NCBI GenBank assembly: GCA_964496245.1
Contig: CAZBZG010000022.1
Location: 1-25,869 of the forward strand
Length of the DNA stretch: 25,869 nucleotides
Source: CAZBZG01 sp964496245
GTDB taxonomy: Bacteria > Planctomycetota > SZUA-567
Direction of reading: 5' to 3'
Shown here one piece after another: positions 1-6,201 of the stretch. Each line of letters begins with the position of its first letter. The first letter of the stretch is position 1. The notes under the pieces were generated by a model. It saw only the letters and a program-made list of their open reading frames with translations. It was not told where the DNA came from and did no database searches. The translations under genes and the position numbers were made by a program.

Positions 1-1030
1 TGTTGAAGTCGTGGGCCACGCCGCCGGCCAGCTGGCCGATGGCCTCCATCTTCTCGGATTGCCGCAGGCGCTTCTCGCTTTCGACCAAGGCTTCCTGCGC
101 GCGCTCGCGCTCGGCGACTTCGCGGAGGAGCTCCTCGGCGCGTTGCTTCTCGGCCGATCGCGCGTTCCACACGAGCAGGAGCATGCCGGCGAAGATGGCG
201 AGTACCAGTACGCTCAACAGGATCATGCCTGTCATGAGTCCACGCCGCGTGGCCGCGTTCGTCTCGCGGAGCTCGGTAGCAGCGGCGCCGATGGAGTCGG
301 TGAGACGCTGCTCCAATTGGGCGACGGGCCGGAGGAACTCGTCGAGATATGTGGTGGATGCCACGCTGAAGAGGACGCCGTCAGCCGTTCGTTGGGGTGC
401 GATGGTGATCGCCATGTACTTCTTGCGGATCCGCCCGTCATCGTCTTCCCAGTCGTAGTAGCCGTCGGCCGGGTGACCGCCCTGCGTGGCCGACATGATG
501 CGCCAGAAGCCGGGGAGCTCGTCCGCGAGCGTATGGAGATCGAGATCCACGATGCGGGGGCTGTCGTGGAAGCGGCAGACGAGCGTGGACGTGTCCGTGA
601 GGGCTGAATAGCCGGTGTTGCCCACGGGCTGGACGGCGATGCTTCGAAACGTGTCATCCTGTTGGAGGTCGGCCATTGTCATGCGGGGGTGTATGGCGAT
701 GTAGGTGGCTACCTGGGCGGCCACGTGCTGCGCGTGCTGGCGGATGGTGCGCTCGGCGGTTGCGGTCAGGGCGTCGGTGCTCTGGTCCGTAGCACTGGAT
801 CGGACGCCGTGCATGGTCTGGACGGCGATGGCCTCGGCCTGGAGCAACCCCTTGTTGGCGAGGTAGGCCAGTCCGGCCATGCCGAGGAGCGCGAGCAGGC
901 CGAGGGGGAGCAGTACGGAGAGGCGGAAGGCCCCGCCGGGGCGGCGGGCGGGGGGGGCCGGGGACGCCGCGCGCTGCTGTGGGGGCGGTGCGGTTTCGGG
1001 ATGAGAGCTCGGCACTGGCGCATCCGGCAT
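1..1030 (-). CDS. Membrane sensor histidine kinase (3' part beyond window)
   Basis: This is the N-terminal 343 residues of a two-component sensor kinase; the frame is open to the window edge, so the rest of the kinase lies outside. ATG at 1030 is preceded by AGGAAGG nine bases upstream. A Pro/Ala-rich cytoplasmic start is followed by TM1 (about residues 37-57), an extracytoplasmic sensor region of roughly 160 residues that looks Cache/PAS-like (it contains YYDWEDDDGRIRKKY), TM2 (about 263-288), a short charged coiled coil without an obvious HAMP domain, and the HisKA motif MEAIGQLAGGVAHDFN with the phospho-acceptor His at residue 340. This H-box type is usual in PAS-linked and hybrid kinases. 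The signal sensed is unknown. A tRNA-Ser gene lies 70 bp upstream on the same strand, and read-through from it is possible. Confidence 0.88.
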   Translation of the reverse strand, partial: MPDAPVPSSHPETAPPPQQRAASPAPPARRPGGAFRLSVLLPLGLLALLGMAGLAYLANKGLLQAEAIAVQTMHGVRSSATDQSTDALTATAERTIRQHAQHVAAQVATYIAIHPRMTMADLQQDDTFRSIAVQPVGNTGYSALTDTSTLVCRFHDSPRIVDLDLHTLADELPGFWRIMSATQGGHPADGYYDWEDDDGRIRKKYMAITIAPQRTADGVLFSVASTTYLDEFLRPVAQLEQRLTDSIGAAATELRETNAATRRGLMTGMILLSVLVLAIFAGMLLLVWNARSAEKQRAEELLREVAERERAQEALVESEKRLRQSEKMEAIGQLAGGVAHDFN

Positions 1031-1100
1031 GGGCTTGTGCCTTCCTGGGCGAGCGGAAACCAAAACACCAGGAGCCCGGCTCGGGCGTACGAGGAAAGGC

Positions 1101-1189
1101 TGGCGGAGAGACGGGGATTCGAACCCCGGGTACGCTAGGCGCACACACGCTTTCCAAGCGTGCCCCTTCGGCCACTCGGGCATCTCTCC
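1101..1189 (-). tRNA. tRNA-Ser (anticodon GGA)
   Basis: A class II tRNA on the minus strand. The 7-bp acceptor stem is perfect (GGAGAGA with UCUCUCC), the discriminator is G and CCA is encoded (1103-1101). The anticodon stem CACGC/GCGUG encloses loop UUGGAAA, giving anticodon GGA (1155-1153). A long variable arm follows, then a T arm with GGUUCGAAUCC. It reads UCC and UCU serine codons. Confidence 0.97.
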
Positions 1190-1223
1190 GCATCCGCAGC
1201 CGCCGCATGAGGACAGATCTACG

Positions 1224-1251
1224 AGCATACGGGCGGGCGGGGCTGTGTCAA
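1224..1251 (-). promoter_or_regulatory. Sigma70-like promoter of tRNA-Ser
   Basis: On the minus strand a perfect -35 TTGACA (1251-1246), a 16-bp spacer and TATGCT (1229-1224) lie about 35 bp upstream of the tRNA-Ser 5' end. Position and match fit a housekeeping promoter. It may also feed the downstream histidine kinase. Confidence 0.6.
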
Positions 1252-1274
1252 GACCGGCGATGGCAAGAAACGCC

Positions 1275-1302
1275 TTGACGTCCAGCTGGGGGTGAGCATG
1301 AT
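1275..1302 (+). promoter_or_regulatory. Possible promoter of the PCC-domain gene
   Basis: TTGACG (1275-1280), a 16-bp spacer and CATGAT (1297-1302) lie about 60 bp before the start at 1366. The -35 is close to consensus and the -10 is weak. It is the only candidate I see in the gap between the tRNA-Ser gene and this gene. Confidence 0.35.
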
Positions 1303-1365
1303 CGAGTTCCATTCGCGCGCCGGGGCCGGCGGGCGTACGAGCGGACCGAGAGCGGGGGAGACGCC

Positions 1366-1953
1366 ATGAAAGCTGCAGAAGGCAAGATGGGCCGCGTATT
1401 CCTCATCCGTCTGGAGGACGGGGACGAGGTGCCCGGGAGCATCGAACGCTTTGCCGCCGAGAAACAGGTCTCGGCCGGGTACGCCCTGTTCGTCGGCGGT
1501 GTGGGCGGCGGCCGCGTGGTGGTCGGTCCGCGGGAGTCCGACGCGCGGCCCCCGGAGCCTATGGAACGGGCGATCGAGGATGCGCACGAGGTGGCGGCCG
1601 TGGGGGTGCTCGCACCGGACGAGGAGGGGACCCCGGTCCTCCACATCCACGGTGCGCTGGGGCGCTCGGGCAGTACGGTCAGCGGTTGCTTCCGCAAGGG
1701 GGTGGCGACCTGGGTGACCGGCGAGGTGATCCTGTACGAAATCACGGGCACCGCGGCTGTACGCGTGCCCGACCCAGCGGTCGGATTCAGCCTGCTCGAG
1801 CCCGCGGGTGCGCCAGCCAAGCGCGAAGAGGCCCGGCCCAGGTCGGCGGCTGCTGCAGGGAAGAAGGCTGCGCCGGCTGCGGCGGTAGCGGCAGCCCACA
1901 CCGGAGACAGGCACAGCCGGGTCATTTATCTGCTGAATGCGGAAGTGCGGTAG
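1366..1953 (+). CDS. PCC/DUF296 domain protein
   Basis: A 195-residue protein whose first ~135 residues form the 'plants and prokaryotes conserved' (PCC, DUF296) domain. It opens with a strand carrying GRVFLIRLEDGDEVPGSI, then has FVGGVGGGRVVVGPRES, the metal-site-like VLHIHGALGR (two His), and closes with GEVILYEITG. Bacterial PCC proteins are small trimers. In plants the domain accompanies AT-hooks and DNA binding; the role in bacteria is largely unknown, and a DNA-binding role here would be inference. After residue ~145 comes an Ala/Lys/Arg-rich linker and a distinct end, HSRVIYLLNAEVR. The start is supported by a GGGGGAG ribosome site five bases upstream. It converges on the URO-D family gene with only 36 bp between the stops. 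Confidence 0.85.
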   Translation: MKAAEGKMGRVFLIRLEDGDEVPGSIERFAAEKQVSAGYALFVGGVGGGRVVVGPRESDARPPEPMERAIEDAHEVAAVGVLAPDEEGTPVLHIHGALGRSGSTVSGCFRKGVATWVTGEVILYEITGTAAVRVPDPAVGFSLLEPAGAPAKREEARPRSAAAAGKKAAPAAAVAAAHTGDRHSRVIYLLNAEVR

Positions 1954-1989
1954 TCGGGTACGCACGCCTCAGGCATGGGGCGCCTCAGC

Positions 1990-3054
1990 TCACAGCCGCA
2001 GGGCGCGCACTTGATCCAGGTACCATCGGTAATCGTCCAGCGCCACGCCCGGCGTGATCAGGTGGTCGGGCATGATGATGTAGCCGCCCTCCCGCATGAG
2101 GGGCTTGAGGCGCTCGAGTTCGGCTGCGACCGCGTCGCGGCTCGTTTCGAGCGTCAGCTTGTCGAAGTTCCCGACCACGCGCAGTTCCTTGCCGTATCGC
2201 TGTCGGTGGACGCGGGCGTCCCCCTTCCACGGTCCGACTTCGATGGGAAACTGCACGTTGACCCCGGCGTCGAGCCACGGGCCGAGGAGGTCGGTGACGT
2301 CACCGTCCGAGTCGATGCCGTAGAGCGTGACCCCGTATTCCTCGAGCTTGTTGCGGATCTTGCGGTAGCCGGGGACCACGCATTCCTCGAAAATGTGTGG
2401 GCTGACGAGCGGGCCGCTGCGGCCGCAGATGTCCTCCCACCCGAAGCCCATGTCGACCTGGACCTTGGGCAGGATCTGGTCGAGCGACCAGCAGGTGAGG
2501 TCGGCCAGTGTCATGACCATGTCCTTGTAGCAGTCGCGGTCGTCGTACATGAGGAAGCTCATGTTCTCCACGCCCATCCAGTTGCGGATCCAGCCCATCA
2601 GGGAGGCGGTGCCTACGGCGATGGGCAGTCCCGATGCCTCGGCGTTGGCGATCCGCTCGTCCAGGTTGTCGGGGATGCGGGCGGGGTCGGGCTGGAGGCG
2701 CTTCTTGTAGGCCGGCCAGTCGCTGGCCTCCTTGAGCGTGAAATCGATATAGTGGGGAATGCAGCTCTTCTGCTTCCAGTCCTGGCAGACCACGCCGTCG
2801 CCCCCGCGGAAGATGCGGTACTCGTCGGTTTCCTCAAGCACCTGCTCCTCAAAGGGGGGATAGAGGTCCAGTGTGGCGCCGACGCCGGTCCAGTGGGGGA
2901 CGGTGCCGAGAAATTCATGGATGTTGACGTCGCGCGGGAGGCCCTCCCCGTACCAGCGCTCCAGGGTTTCGGGCCAGCCGGTCCAGTGAATGACCGGCAT
3001 GCGGTCGAAGTCGCCGTAGAACATGATGGCTCGAAACAGCTCGCGGGAAGTCAT
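1990..3054 (-). CDS. URO-D superfamily protein (not HemE type)
   Basis: A 354-residue protein with the overall pattern of the uroporphyrinogen decarboxylase/corrinoid methyltransferase superfamily: N-terminal RELFRAIMFYGDFDRMPVIHW, a middle segment of acidic and aromatic strands ending GFGWEDICGRSGPLVSP, VTLYGIDSDGDVTDLLGPWL, ELRVVGNFDKLTL, and the C-terminal GGYIIMPDHLITPGVALDD. It lacks the RQAGRY motif of true HemE, so haem synthesis is unlikely. Relatives are common in PVC and anaerobic genomes, often near methyltransferase or sugar genes, and mostly have no known reaction. ATG at 3054 was chosen because GAGGAG sits nine bases upstream; the frame stays open further upstream but that part does not look like the family. 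It is divergent from the GH13 gene across 160 bp. Confidence 0.85.
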   Translation of the reverse strand: MTSRELFRAIMFYGDFDRMPVIHWTGWPETLERWYGEGLPRDVNIHEFLGTVPHWTGVGATLDLYPPFEEQVLEETDEYRIFRGGDGVVCQDWKQKSCIPHYIDFTLKEASDWPAYKKRLQPDPARIPDNLDERIANAEASGLPIAVGTASLMGWIRNWMGVENMSFLMYDDRDCYKDMVMTLADLTCWSLDQILPKVQVDMGFGWEDICGRSGPLVSPHIFEECVVPGYRKIRNKLEEYGVTLYGIDSDGDVTDLLGPWLDAGVNVQFPIEVGPWKGDARVHRQRYGKELRVVGNFDKLTLETSRDAVAAELERLKPLMREGGYIIMPDHLITPGVALDDYRWYLDQVRALRL

Positions 3055-3106
3055 GGCCAGCTCCTCGTGGTGCGGAACGCTCCAGGCACGGCGCCATCCG
3101 ACCGGA

Positions 3107-3134
3107 CTTGTACCGGATCGTGCTGCCAGAGCAA
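3107..3134 (-). promoter_or_regulatory. Possible promoter of the URO-D family gene
   Basis: On the minus strand TTGCTC (3134-3129), a 16-bp spacer and TACAAG (3112-3107) lie about 53 bp upstream of the ATG at 3054, in the 160-bp divergent gap shared with the GH13 gene. The match to sigma70 consensus is moderate. Confidence 0.35.
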
Positions 3135-3214
3135 GGGAAATCGGGAAGGTGGATGCGGTTTTTGGGTAGCCGGGGCGCGGCCGGCATGGTACACCAGGCG
3201 GCGAGGAGACGCGC

Positions 3215-5281
3215 ATGCGCGGCAGCCACGCGACAAAGACGAACGAGGACCCCGACCGCCTCTGCGGCGCGCATCCCTACCGGTACTTTGGCGCCCAACC
3301 GGAGCGCGGGCGCACGGTCTTCCGGGTGATGGCGCCGGAGGCCACGGACGTGCGGCTGGTGCGGCCCGGAAACCAGTGGGATGCCGCAGCCGAGCCGCTC
3401 GAGCGGCAGGCCGACGGTGTGTGGACGTGCGTTGTGGAGGAGGATCTTGCGGGCACGGCCTACAAGTACCTGGTGCGCAACGACCGGCCGTATCTCGTGC
3501 GGCCCTACGAGATGGCCCGCATCGATCCCTTCAGCCGCCAGCTGGCGGTCGAATACGGGCCGGGCGGGAGCCGCACGTACAACAGCCTGGTCCCGTCTGC
3601 GGAGCCGTTCGCCTGGACCCGGAAGCACATCGATCGGCCGCCGGCGCCCATGAGCATTTACGAGCTGCACCTGGGGACCTTCTGGCCCGGGACGTACCGC
3701 GAGATCGCCGAGAAGGTCGCGGCGCACGTCGGGTTTCTCGGGTTCACGCACGTGCAGATCATGCCGCCGTTGCAGACGCCCATTCACGAGTCCTGGGGGT
3801 ATCTCGTGGGGTGTCCCTATGCGTTGAACGAACGGTACGGCTCGGTCGCGGACTTCCAGTGGATGGTGAACCGCCTCCATGAGGCCGGCATCGGCGTGAT
3901 CGTGGATGTGCCGCTCGGGTTCGGCGTCAAGGACTGGGACTGCGGCCTGGCCAACTACGATGGCACTGACCTCTATCACCACGCGGGCGCGCGGGGCTGG
4001 AACAATCAGTGGCAGAGCCGCGTCTACAATCACACCTCGCCCTACGTACGCGACTACCTGACCGGCATCGGCACCTATCTCTACAATGAGCTCGGGATCG
4101 ACGGGATCCGCGTGGACGCGGTCGCGTCGCAGATCTTCCTCGACTACGACCGCGGCTTTTGGGACTGGCCGCGCACCGACCGGGAGGCCATTCCTGCGGA
4201 GGACTGGGAGCTCTTCAACAGCCTCGGGGGGGACATGCACCTGGCCGACCGCGGGTACTGGCTCTCGGAGGCCACGGACTTCGACGCACTGCGCTTCCTG
4301 CGCGCGTTTCACACGCGGCTTGCCCGGACCGCGGCCGGGCTCTTCACCATTGCGGAGGAGAGTCGACGCGTCTTTTCGCGTCTGGCCGTGCCCGTGGAGC
4401 AGGGGGGCCTCGGATTCACCTATGCTCAGCACATGGGAGAGATGCACCGCATCCGGCGCTACCTCTCCCTGCCGCTTGAAGAACGCAAGATCGAGCAGGT
4501 GGAGGGCATCCTGTATCAGCCGCACGAGGAGATGTTCGTCAACCCCATGAACACGCACGACGAGTGCGCCAACGGCCGGCCGCGGCTCATCACCGAGATG
4601 GGGAGCCACATCCAGCTGATCGGCCTGGCTGCGCTCTGCTGGTTCCGGCCGGGCGCGCCCATGCTCTTCCAGGGCGACGAGTGCGGAGAGCAAGCCTACT
4701 TCGACGTGTGGCATCCGTTCGACTGGGCGAAGACCGGTCCGGACGCCGCGCTCCATCAACAGCAGATGACGCACAACATCCACGATCTCAATGCGCTGCT
4801 CAGCCGCGAGCCGGCCTTGCGTCGGCAAGAGTCCCATTCCATGGAGCGGAACGGGTCGGACAACGAACGCAAGTATTTCGCGTTCATCCGGTGGGCGGGC
4901 GAGACGCGCTGGGACGCGGACCGACCGGAGGATCACGTGGACGACATCGTGTTCGTGCGCAACGAAGCGCCGGTCGCGACTGACGGGCTCGCCGAGATCT
5001 ACGTGCCGGCTGACGGTGCGTACCAGGTCATCTACAACTCGGCGGACGAGCGCTACATCGGCGTGCAGGACTACAACCGGCACGACCCCTACTGGCGCGT
5101 CCGTTCCGACGGCCAGTTCGTCCGGATCCGGCGCGAAATCCAGCGCCGCGTGGAGGGGATAGTTCNNNNNNNNNNGGAGTACAACCGCCACGACCCGTAC
5201 TGGTCGGTCGACGCCCGCGGCCACTTCATCCGCATCCAGCTGCTGCCGCACCAGAACCTGGCGCTCAAGCTCCGGGAGTAG
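3215..5281 (+). CDS. GH13 branching-enzyme-like protein, interrupted by an assembly gap
   Basis: A glycoside hydrolase family 13 protein resembling 1,4-alpha-glucan branching enzymes, which transfer alpha-glucan chains to form 1,6 branches in glycogen. An N-terminal CBM48-like domain (about residues 10-125) precedes the barrel, which begins with MSIYELHLGTFW. The catalytic triad is visible: nucleophile Asp301 in GIDGIRVDAV, acid/base Glu381 in FTIAEES, and Asp449 in NPMNTHDE. Region I reads DVPLGFG, so the usual region I His is replaced by Phe, which casts some doubt on the activity. YDGTDLYHHAGARG recalls eukaryotic-type enzymes. Ten Ns (5166-5175) fall near the C terminus, and the residues on either side are near-duplicates (YNRHDPYW twice), so the C-terminal ~70 residues are unreliable. 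ATG at 3215 has GAGGAG seven bases upstream. No glycogen synthase or phosphorylase gene is next to it. Confidence 0.82.
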   Translation: MRGSHATKTNEDPDRLCGAHPYRYFGAQPERGRTVFRVMAPEATDVRLVRPGNQWDAAAEPLERQADGVWTCVVEEDLAGTAYKYLVRNDRPYLVRPYEMARIDPFSRQLAVEYGPGGSRTYNSLVPSAEPFAWTRKHIDRPPAPMSIYELHLGTFWPGTYREIAEKVAAHVGFLGFTHVQIMPPLQTPIHESWGYLVGCPYALNERYGSVADFQWMVNRLHEAGIGVIVDVPLGFGVKDWDCGLANYDGTDLYHHAGARGWNNQWQSRVYNHTSPYVRDYLTGIGTYLYNELGIDGIRVDAVASQIFLDYDRGFWDWPRTDREAIPAEDWELFNSLGGDMHLADRGYWLSEATDFDALRFLRAFHTRLARTAAGLFTIAEESRRVFSRLAVPVEQGGLGFTYAQHMGEMHRIRRYLSLPLEERKIEQVEGILYQPHEEMFVNPMNTHDECANGRPRLITEMGSHIQLIGLAALCWFRPGAPMLFQGDECGEQAYFDVWHPFDWAKTGPDAALHQQQMTHNIHDLNALLSREPALRRQESHSMERNGSDNERKYFAFIRWAGETRWDADRPEDHVDDIVFVRNEAPVATDGLAEIYVPADGAYQVIYNSADERYIGVQDYNRHDPYWRVRSDGQFVRIRREIQRRVEGIVXXXXEYNRHDPYWSVDARGHFIRIQLLPHQNLALKLRE
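5070..5240 (+). repeat. Imperfect duplicate flanking the gap
   Basis: Bases from about 5070 to 5132 (encoding DYNRHDPYWRVRSDGQFVRI) and about 5178 to 5240 (encoding EYNRHDPYWSVDARGHFIRI) align without indels at roughly three-quarters identity by eye. Between them lie the Ns and about 33 bases (REIQRRVEGIV) with no counterpart. They may be a true tandem duplication, or two strain or paralogue versions of the same 3' end joined by the scaffolder. Confidence 0.75.
5166..5175. other. Assembly gap (10 N)
   Basis: Ten consecutive Ns. The length looks like a fixed placeholder rather than a measured gap. It lies inside the GH13 gene, and the flanks repeat each other imperfectly (5070-5132 versus 5178-5240), so the join may be wrong. 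Confidence 0.98.
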
Positions 5282-5354
5282 GCGTCTTGGGGCGTGGTGG
5301 TGTGTGGGTGTTGACCCATCCGCACAACAACCGCCAGACGTCTGCCCCAGGGGC

Positions 5355-5378
5355 GGAGGGTCCGGCTCCTGCCGGACC
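5355..5378 (+). repeat. REP-like palindrome, forward unit
   Basis: Tetranucleotide GGAG (5355-5358) directly precedes a perfect 8-bp stem GGTCCGGC / GCCGGACC with loop TCCT (5359-5378). A GGAG or GTAG head followed by a palindrome is the known layout of REP elements mobilised by RAYT transposases. No T-run follows, so it is a poor terminator. Confidence 0.6.
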
Positions 5379-5398
5379 GCGCACACCTCCAGCGTTGC

Positions 5399-5422
5399 GG
5401 ACGCGCAGGAGCGCGTCCCTCC
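5399..5422 (-). repeat. REP-like palindrome, inverted unit
   Basis: On the minus strand GGAG (5422-5419) precedes a perfect 7-bp stem GGACGCG / CGCGTCC with loop CTCCTG (5418-5399). It mirrors the forward unit 20 bp away, and both share a CTCCTG-like loop, giving a head-out inverted pair like a BIME. Confidence 0.6.
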
Positions 5423-5560
5423 GACTCCGCCTTGCGGCGTTTGGCCTGTGGGTCGTGCTCAGTGACGGATCAAGAACGTTGGGGTGGGGTTGGCCCGCAG
5501 GCCGGAGGCCCTATGACGCCGAGCAACCTGTGCGGTCTCGAGTGGAGTGCGCGATTTTGA

Positions 5561-5588
5561 TTGACATCGCGGGACCGAGCGTTACAAC
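5561..5588 (+). promoter_or_regulatory. Sigma70-like promoter of tRNA-Gln
   Basis: A perfect -35 TTGACA (5561-5566), a 16-bp spacer and TACAAC (5583-5588) lie 19 bp before the tRNA-Gln 5' end. It may also contribute transcripts to the archease-rtcB pair, which follows the tRNA on the same strand. Confidence 0.65.
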
Positions 5589-5607
5589 AGGGTGTCGCAA
5601 AAAGAGA

Positions 5608-5681
5608 TACCCCCTCGTCTAATGGTAGGACAGCTGACTCTGGATCAGCCGGTCGGGGTTCGAATCCCTGGGGGGTAACCA
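5608..5681 (+). tRNA. tRNA-Gln (anticodon CUG)
   Basis: The acceptor stem UACCCCC/GGGGGUA is perfect, followed by discriminator A and an encoded CCA (5679-5681). The D arm carries UAAUGGUAGGAC. The anticodon stem GCUGA/UCAGC encloses loop CUCUGGA with anticodon CUG (5640-5642), and the T loop is UUCGAAU. It reads CAG codons. Confidence 0.97.
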
Positions 5682-5756
5682 GAGCATCCCGCCCTCGAAG
5701 GCCGCAGGTTTTCGAGGGCTTGTTTGTGGCAGTCCGGGCGGACGGGGAGGGCAGGG

Positions 5757-6191
5757 GTGAGCGCCAGGGAGACGCCGGCGTGGCTGACGGTGATGGACCA
5801 CACCGGGGACGCGGGCATCCAGGTGCGCGCTGAACGGGTCGAAAACCTGTACGCGCGCGCGGCCTGGGCCATGTTTTCGCTCATCAGCGATCCGGATGCG
5901 GTGGAGCTTGCGCGTGAGAATCTCGTGCACGCGAAGGCCCCTGACCGCGAGGCGCTTCTCGTGCGGTGGCTCTCGGAGCTTCTGTTCTTGCACGAGACCG
6001 AGCACCTGGTGTTCGGTCGATTCGACGTGTGCGAAGTAGCGGACACCGAACTCCAGGCGGTGGTGTGGGGAGAACCCGTCGACCCCGAGCGGCACGTGCT
6101 TGGCATGGAGATCAAGGCTGTGACCTATCACGGCTTGCAGGTGGCGCGCGAGGGGGACGGATGGCGTGCGCAGGTCATCTTCGATCTCTGA
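5757..6191 (+). CDS. Archease
   Basis: A 144-residue archease, the small acidic metal-binding protein that activates RtcB by speeding its guanylylation and allowing multiple turnovers. Family signatures are MDHTGDAGIQ near the N terminus (usual form DHTADIGI, with metal-ligand acidic residues), LLVRWLSELLFLHETEHLVF in the middle, and the end HVLGMEIKAVTYHGLQVARE followed by WRAQVIFDL. The GTG at 5757 is preferred because GGGAGG lies close upstream and the family motif starts within 20 residues; an in-frame TTG further upstream has no such support. It ends 10 bp before rtcB, so the two are surely one transcript. It starts 75 bp after tRNA-Gln. Confidence 0.93.
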   Translation: MSARETPAWLTVMDHTGDAGIQVRAERVENLYARAAWAMFSLISDPDAVELARENLVHAKAPDREALLVRWLSELLFLHETEHLVFGRFDVCEVADTELQAVVWGEPVDPERHVLGMEIKAVTYHGLQVAREGDGWRAQVIFDL

Positions 6192-6201
6192 GGAGCGAAC
6201 C

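Larger units (their letters stand above)
5282..5560. other. Non-coding stretch holding a REP-like pair
   Basis: Between the GH13 stop and the tRNA-Gln promoter I see no convincing coding sequence. The stretch holds two inverted hairpins, listed separately. The rest has no feature I recognise. Confidence 0.6.

Noticed and set aside
1954..1989. Terminator hairpin between the convergent PCC and URO-D genes
   Set aside because: Only direct GCCTCAG repeats are present; I found no convincing stem.
1990..3054. HemE (uroporphyrinogen decarboxylase) proper
   Set aside because: The N-terminal RQAGRY substrate motif of HemE is absent, so only the superfamily can be called.
1975..3882. A long plus-strand open frame opposite the URO-D gene
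   Set aside because: It is antisense to a clear URO-D family gene and partly overlaps the GH13 gene in another frame; its translation has no domain pattern and reflects GC-rich codon bias.
2915..5386. An 823-residue minus-strand open frame opposite the GH13 gene
   Set aside because: It mirrors the GH13 gene, crosses the Ns, and shows no recognisable motifs.
5355..5422. Terminator of the GH13 gene
   Set aside because: The hairpins lack a following T-run, and the shared GGAG heads and loop sequence fit a REP pair better.
5287..5622. A small coding frame between the GH13 gene and tRNA-Gln
   Set aside because: It covers the REP-like hairpins and the tRNA promoter and runs into the tRNA itself; no ribosome site and no protein-like pattern.
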